DNA from: CALHVX01 sp964640725
GTDB taxonomy: Bacteria > Pseudomonadota > Gammaproteobacteria > Pseudomonadales > Azotimanducaceae
Length of the DNA stretch: 64,000 nucleotides
Direction of reading: 5' to 3'
NCBI GenBank assembly: GCA_964640725.1
Contig: CAZXIJ010000019.1
Location: 18,862 to 82,861 of the forward strand
In this document: positions 61,407 through 64,000 of the stretch, piece by piece
How positions within the stretch are numbered: the stretch's first letter is position 1
Layout: each line of letters starts with the position of its first letter
The notes under the pieces: model-generated
Seen by the model: the letters and a program-made list of their open reading frames with translations, nothing else
Database searches by the model: none
Told to the model about the DNA's origin: nothing
Position numbers and translations under genes: made by a program

Positions 61407-62144
61407 ATGATGAAAGATGCAGTCGTGATGGTCACCGGTGCGGCGTCAGGCATTGGCCGGGCCGTGTGTGAAGGTCTGGCGGAGAGCGGCGCGAAGCTGG
61501 CGCTCTGTGACGTCGACGAGGCGCAGGGCCGATCCCTGGCGCAATCTTTGGGCGGCTTGTTCGTGCGCTGCGATGTGGCAGACGCGCAGAACATGGCCAG
61601 CGCAATCGACATGGTGACCCGGACCCTGGGCACGCCGACGCACGCGCACCTGAATGCAGGCATCATGACGGTGCCCACGAACGATCCGTTTCTGGCGATT
61701 CAGGACGTCAGCCTTGAAGCCTATCGGCGCATCCTTGGCGTGAATCTCGATGGCGTGTTTCACGGACTCAAGCTGCTGTTGCCGCCGATGCTGGCCGCCG
61801 GCGCTCCCGGCGCGATCACCGTCACCGCATCGACAGCGGCGTTCGGGGCGCTGCCCGTGGACCCGCTGTACAGCGCGACCAAGCATGCGCTGGTTGGATT
61901 GACCCGATCGGTGGCGGCAGCCAATGCTGAAGGCCCTGTGCGCATCAATGCGATCTGTCCCGGGGTTGTCGATACTGCCATCGTGCCTGAACGCTTCAAG
62001 GCGCCGGAGTTCGGCATGGTGTCCGCCGCCATCATGGCCGCCGAAGTGCTCGACCTGCTGGCACAGGGCGCCAACGGCGAGATCCGCGTCAAGGCCGGAG
62101 ACCGGCCGGCCTTCGCCGTTGCTCCGCAGGACCTTAGCGGCTAG
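61407..62144 (+). CDS. SDR-family oxidoreductase
   Basis: 245-residue short-chain dehydrogenase. The cofactor motif TGAASGIGRAV is canonical, the NNAG-like segment is LNAGIMT, the serine is in VTASTAAFG and the YxxxK in YSATKHA. It is a generic alcohol dehydrogenase of the FabG-like fold, probably acting on a hydroxylated intermediate or 3-hydroxyacyl-CoA. Two adjacent ATGs (61407 and 61410) follow a TTG at 61398; 61407 is used. Its final bases overlap the convergent monooxygenase gene by 11. Confidence 0.9.
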   Translation: MMKDAVVMVTGAASGIGRAVCEGLAESGAKLALCDVDEAQGRSLAQSLGGLFVRCDVADAQNMASAIDMVTRTLGTPTHAHLNAGIMTVPTNDPFLAIQDVSLEAYRRILGVNLDGVFHGLKLLLPPMLAAGAPGAITVTASTAAFGALPVDPLYSATKHALVGLTRSVAAANAEGPVRINAICPGVVDTAIVPERFKAPEFGMVSAAIMAAEVLDLLAQGANGEIRVKAGDRPAFAVAPQDLSG

Positions 62145-63768
62145 CGGGGCGGGTTCGGAAGCCGCGGTAGCCGTCGGCGACAATGTCTGCCAGCGTGCTG
62201 CTGTACCCCGGGAACCCGGGGTAGGGCATGAACACTCGGGGTTTGCCGGGCACGTTCGCACCCAGGTACCAGGAATTGCAGGTCGGGAACAGGGTGCCGT
62301 TCGCCAGCGTGTTCACCTGGCGAACCCAGGCGTCCTGCGCCTCGGGCTCGGGCTCGATCGTTGCCTTGTTGTGCTGGTCGAGCCAGCCGATGCAATCATC
62401 GATGAACTCTGCGTGCTGCTCCCCGGCCGTAATCATGTTTGCCAGCACCGAAGGGCTGCCGGGACCGGTCATGGTGAACAGGTTCGGGAATCCCTGCACC
62501 ATCAGGCCCAGGTAGGTTCGCGGCCCTTCCTGCCAGGCAGCGGCGAGGGGCTGGCCACCCTGGCCGCGAATATCGCAGCGCAGCAGCGAGCCGGTCATGG
62601 CGTCGAAGCCGGTGGCAAACACGATGGCGTCGAGCTCAAAGGTTCGGCCACCGGCGATGAGCCCGTCCCTCGTCAGGCGCTCAATGGGTTGCTCGCGTAC
62701 GCTCACCAGCTCGACGTTGGGCCGGTTGTAGGTTTCGAAATAGCCCGTGTCCGCACACACCCGCTTGCACCCGAACACCGTGTCCGGGCACAGGCGCTCG
62801 GCGGTCATTGGATCCTGGACGATGCTGCGGATCTTGCTGCGCACGAACTCTGCGGCATGTTCGTTGGCCTCCAGGCTCGCGCCCAGATCATTGAACGCGC
62901 GGCCGAACATGAAGCCGCCGTGCTCCCAGTGCGCTTCGAAGCGCGCTTGCCGGGTCTGCGAATCTGCCTCCAGCACCGAACCGCCCGGTTGCGGGTAGTG
63001 GGCGCCAAAGGCCGCGAACTGGTGGCGGTTGCTCTGCCGGAAGGACGGGTAGCTGGCCTTGATGCGGGCGACCTCGGCCTCGTCCGCCGGGCGATTGCGC
63101 GCTGGCACGCTGTAGTTGGCAGTTCTCTGGAAGACCGTCAGGGACCGCGCCTGCGCGGCGATGTGCGGAATGCTCTGGATAGCGCTGGAACCGGTGCCGA
63201 TGACGCCCACGGCCTGCCCGGTAAAGTCGACGCCTTCCTGGGGCCAGGCGCCGGTGTGATAGGTCTTGCCCTGGTAGTCGTTGCGCCCCTCGAAGGCGGG
63301 CATGTTGGCAGCCGAAAGGCATCCGGTGGCCATGATCAGAAAGCGAGCGCGCAGCGGTTGCGGGTGCCTCGCATCGTCGCTCGGCGCGATGGCAAGCTGC
63401 CAGCATTGCTCCGCGTCGTCCCAGTGGGCACGCAGGAGCTGCCGCTGAAACTGGATCAGCGCTCGCAGCTGGAAGCGCTCGGCCACGTGCTGCGCGTAGC
63501 TCAGAATCTCCGGTTGGCTCGCATAGCGCTCCTGCCAGATCCATTCCTGCTCCAGCTCTGCGTCGAACTGGTAGGAGTACTCGATCGACTCCACATCGCA
63601 GCGGCAACCGGGATAGCGGTTCCAGTACCAGGTGCCGCCCACATCGTCCCCGCGCTCGATGCCTGCAACCTGCAGGCCGCGGCTGCGCAGACGGTGCAAC
63701 ATGTACATACCGCTGAAGCCGGCTCCGACCACCACGGCATCCAGCAACGGCCTGTCAGCGGGCGTCAT
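62134..63768 (-). CDS. Flavin-containing/Baeyer-Villiger-type monooxygenase
   Basis: 544 residues. Two dinucleotide-binding motifs, VVGAGFSG (residues 14-20) for FAD and IGTGSSAIQ for NADPH, flank a Baeyer-Villiger-like fingerprint. That fingerprint reads YQGKTYHTGAWP: the usual leading F is Y, while G, H and W are kept. DVGGTWYWNRYPG near residue 50 is typical of cyclohexanone/phenylacetone monooxygenases. It would insert oxygen next to a ketone, a fitting step for alicyclic or steroid ring opening. The start ATG 63768 overlaps the previous gene's stop (ATGA), so it is translationally coupled to the transporter. Confidence 0.9.
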   Translation of the reverse strand: MTPADRPLLDAVVVGAGFSGMYMLHRLRSRGLQVAGIERGDDVGGTWYWNRYPGCRCDVESIEYSYQFDAELEQEWIWQERYASQPEILSYAQHVAERFQLRALIQFQRQLLRAHWDDAEQCWQLAIAPSDDARHPQPLRARFLIMATGCLSAANMPAFEGRNDYQGKTYHTGAWPQEGVDFTGQAVGVIGTGSSAIQSIPHIAAQARSLTVFQRTANYSVPARNRPADEAEVARIKASYPSFRQSNRHQFAAFGAHYPQPGGSVLEADSQTRQARFEAHWEHGGFMFGRAFNDLGASLEANEHAAEFVRSKIRSIVQDPMTAERLCPDTVFGCKRVCADTGYFETYNRPNVELVSVREQPIERLTRDGLIAGGRTFELDAIVFATGFDAMTGSLLRCDIRGQGGQPLAAAWQEGPRTYLGLMVQGFPNLFTMTGPGSPSVLANMITAGEQHAEFIDDCIGWLDQHNKATIEPEPEAQDAWVRQVNTLANGTLFPTCNSWYLGANVPGKPRVFMPYPGFPGYSSTLADIVADGYRGFRTRPASR

Positions 63769-64000
63769 GTTCCGCCCCCGGCGCGCGTGCGCAGTTCCTC
63801 CAGGATCGCCTTATGGCGCTCCCGGGTCAGCGCGTAGCGCGACACACACCACACGCCGGGAATGGCCAGAAAGCCCGCCATCGGTCCCCAGACCAGACCC
63901 AGGCTGACGATCGTATCCATGGGCACGTCTGCGGCCGAGCGGATCTCCGGGCCCACGGGCCAGCGGATGAGGTCGAGCACGGTGCCGCCGATCAGAGAGC
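63765..64000 (-). CDS. C-terminus of a GPH-type MFS transporter, cut by window edge
   Basis: At least 78 residues ending here; the reading frame is open to the last base. SLIGGTVLDLIRWP leads into a final hydrophobic helix (VSLGLVWGPMAGFLAIPGVWC, seen as VSLGLVWGP and FLAIPGVW) and a basic tail (RERHKAILEELRTRAGGGT). The pattern of GG, the last helix and an RERHxxILEEL tail matches the C-end of MFS_2/GPH carriers such as the one at 49651. It is translationally coupled to the monooxygenase and probably supplies its substrate. Confidence 0.65.
   Translation of the reverse strand, partial: SLIGGTVLDLIRWPVGPEIRSAADVPMDTIVSLGLVWGPMAGFLAIPGVWCVSRYALTRERHKAILEELRTRAGGGT

Overview
This is a dense, GC-rich bacterial chromosome segment (about 50 protein genes, no intergenic stretch over 300 bases, no RNA gene seen). 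Gene content points to an aerobic gammaproteobacterium living on hydrophobic or aromatic substrates. The supporting genes are an MshQ-like DUF6701 surface protein, four cytochromes P450, three Rieske oxygenases, CoA-linked oxidation enzymes and several GPH/MFS transporters. A run of exactly 100 N flanked by an exact 55-base duplication suggests a short-read, probably metagenomic, scaffold. The taxon is inferred, not proven.

Layout. 1-8.5 kb: P450 (cut by the left edge), an esterase divergent from a MarR regulator with a clear inverted-repeat operator, then coniferyl-aldehyde-type dehydrogenase, a damaged Rieske oxygenase, a two-subunit molybdenum hydroxylase exported by Tat, and a 2-keto-4-pentenoate-type hydratase. 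8.5-17.2 kb: DUF3604 lipoprotein, molybdopterin oxidoreductase, Rieske oxygenase, beta-lactamase-like esterase, MFS_3 exporter. 17.2-28.4 kb: SDR, two CYP153-like P450s on either side of a thiolase and a thioredoxin-fold gene, VOC protein, another P450, MDR reductase, an uncharacterised protein and a CaiB-type CoA transferase. 28.4-35 kb: VOC protein, lipoprotein, two acyl-CoA dehydrogenases that look like a heteromeric pair, MFS transporter, COQ4-like protein, DHRS1-like SDR.

35-49.6 kb is a signalling island. It holds a Tat-exported solute-binding protein divergent from a membrane histidine kinase, a second soluble kinase, three single-domain response regulators, two large CheB-CheR fusion proteins (one with its own kinase and receiver) and a GGDEF-EAL protein. 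No chemoreceptor, CheA or CheW is present. 49.6-64 kb: GPH transporter, GlpG-like rhomboid, MaoC dehydratase, UMF1-type MFS, a 1.3-kDa-residue-scale (1,340 aa) CUB/LamG/DUF6701 surface protein, TetR regulator, Rieske oxygenase, APH-like phosphotransferase, SDR, Baeyer-Villiger-type monooxygenase and the end of another GPH transporter.

The catabolic genes form a plausible chain: uptake, hydroxylation (P450, Rieske, Mo-hydroxylase, BVMO), alcohol/aldehyde oxidation (SDR, ALDH), CoA activation (CaiB), dehydrogenation (ACADs), hydration (MaoC) and thiolysis. P450 and Rieske redox partners are not in the window.

Most notable: the thioredoxin-fold gene at 20748-21878 (minus) is split by one in-frame TGA exactly at the first redox-active position (U-G-C), followed by a hairpin shaped like a bacterial SECIS element, so it is probably a selenoprotein. 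Other points of interest are the receptor-less CheB/CheR signalling island, five convergent gene pairs that share one CTAG as both stop codons, and a Rieske gene lacking its iron-sulfur ligand segment.
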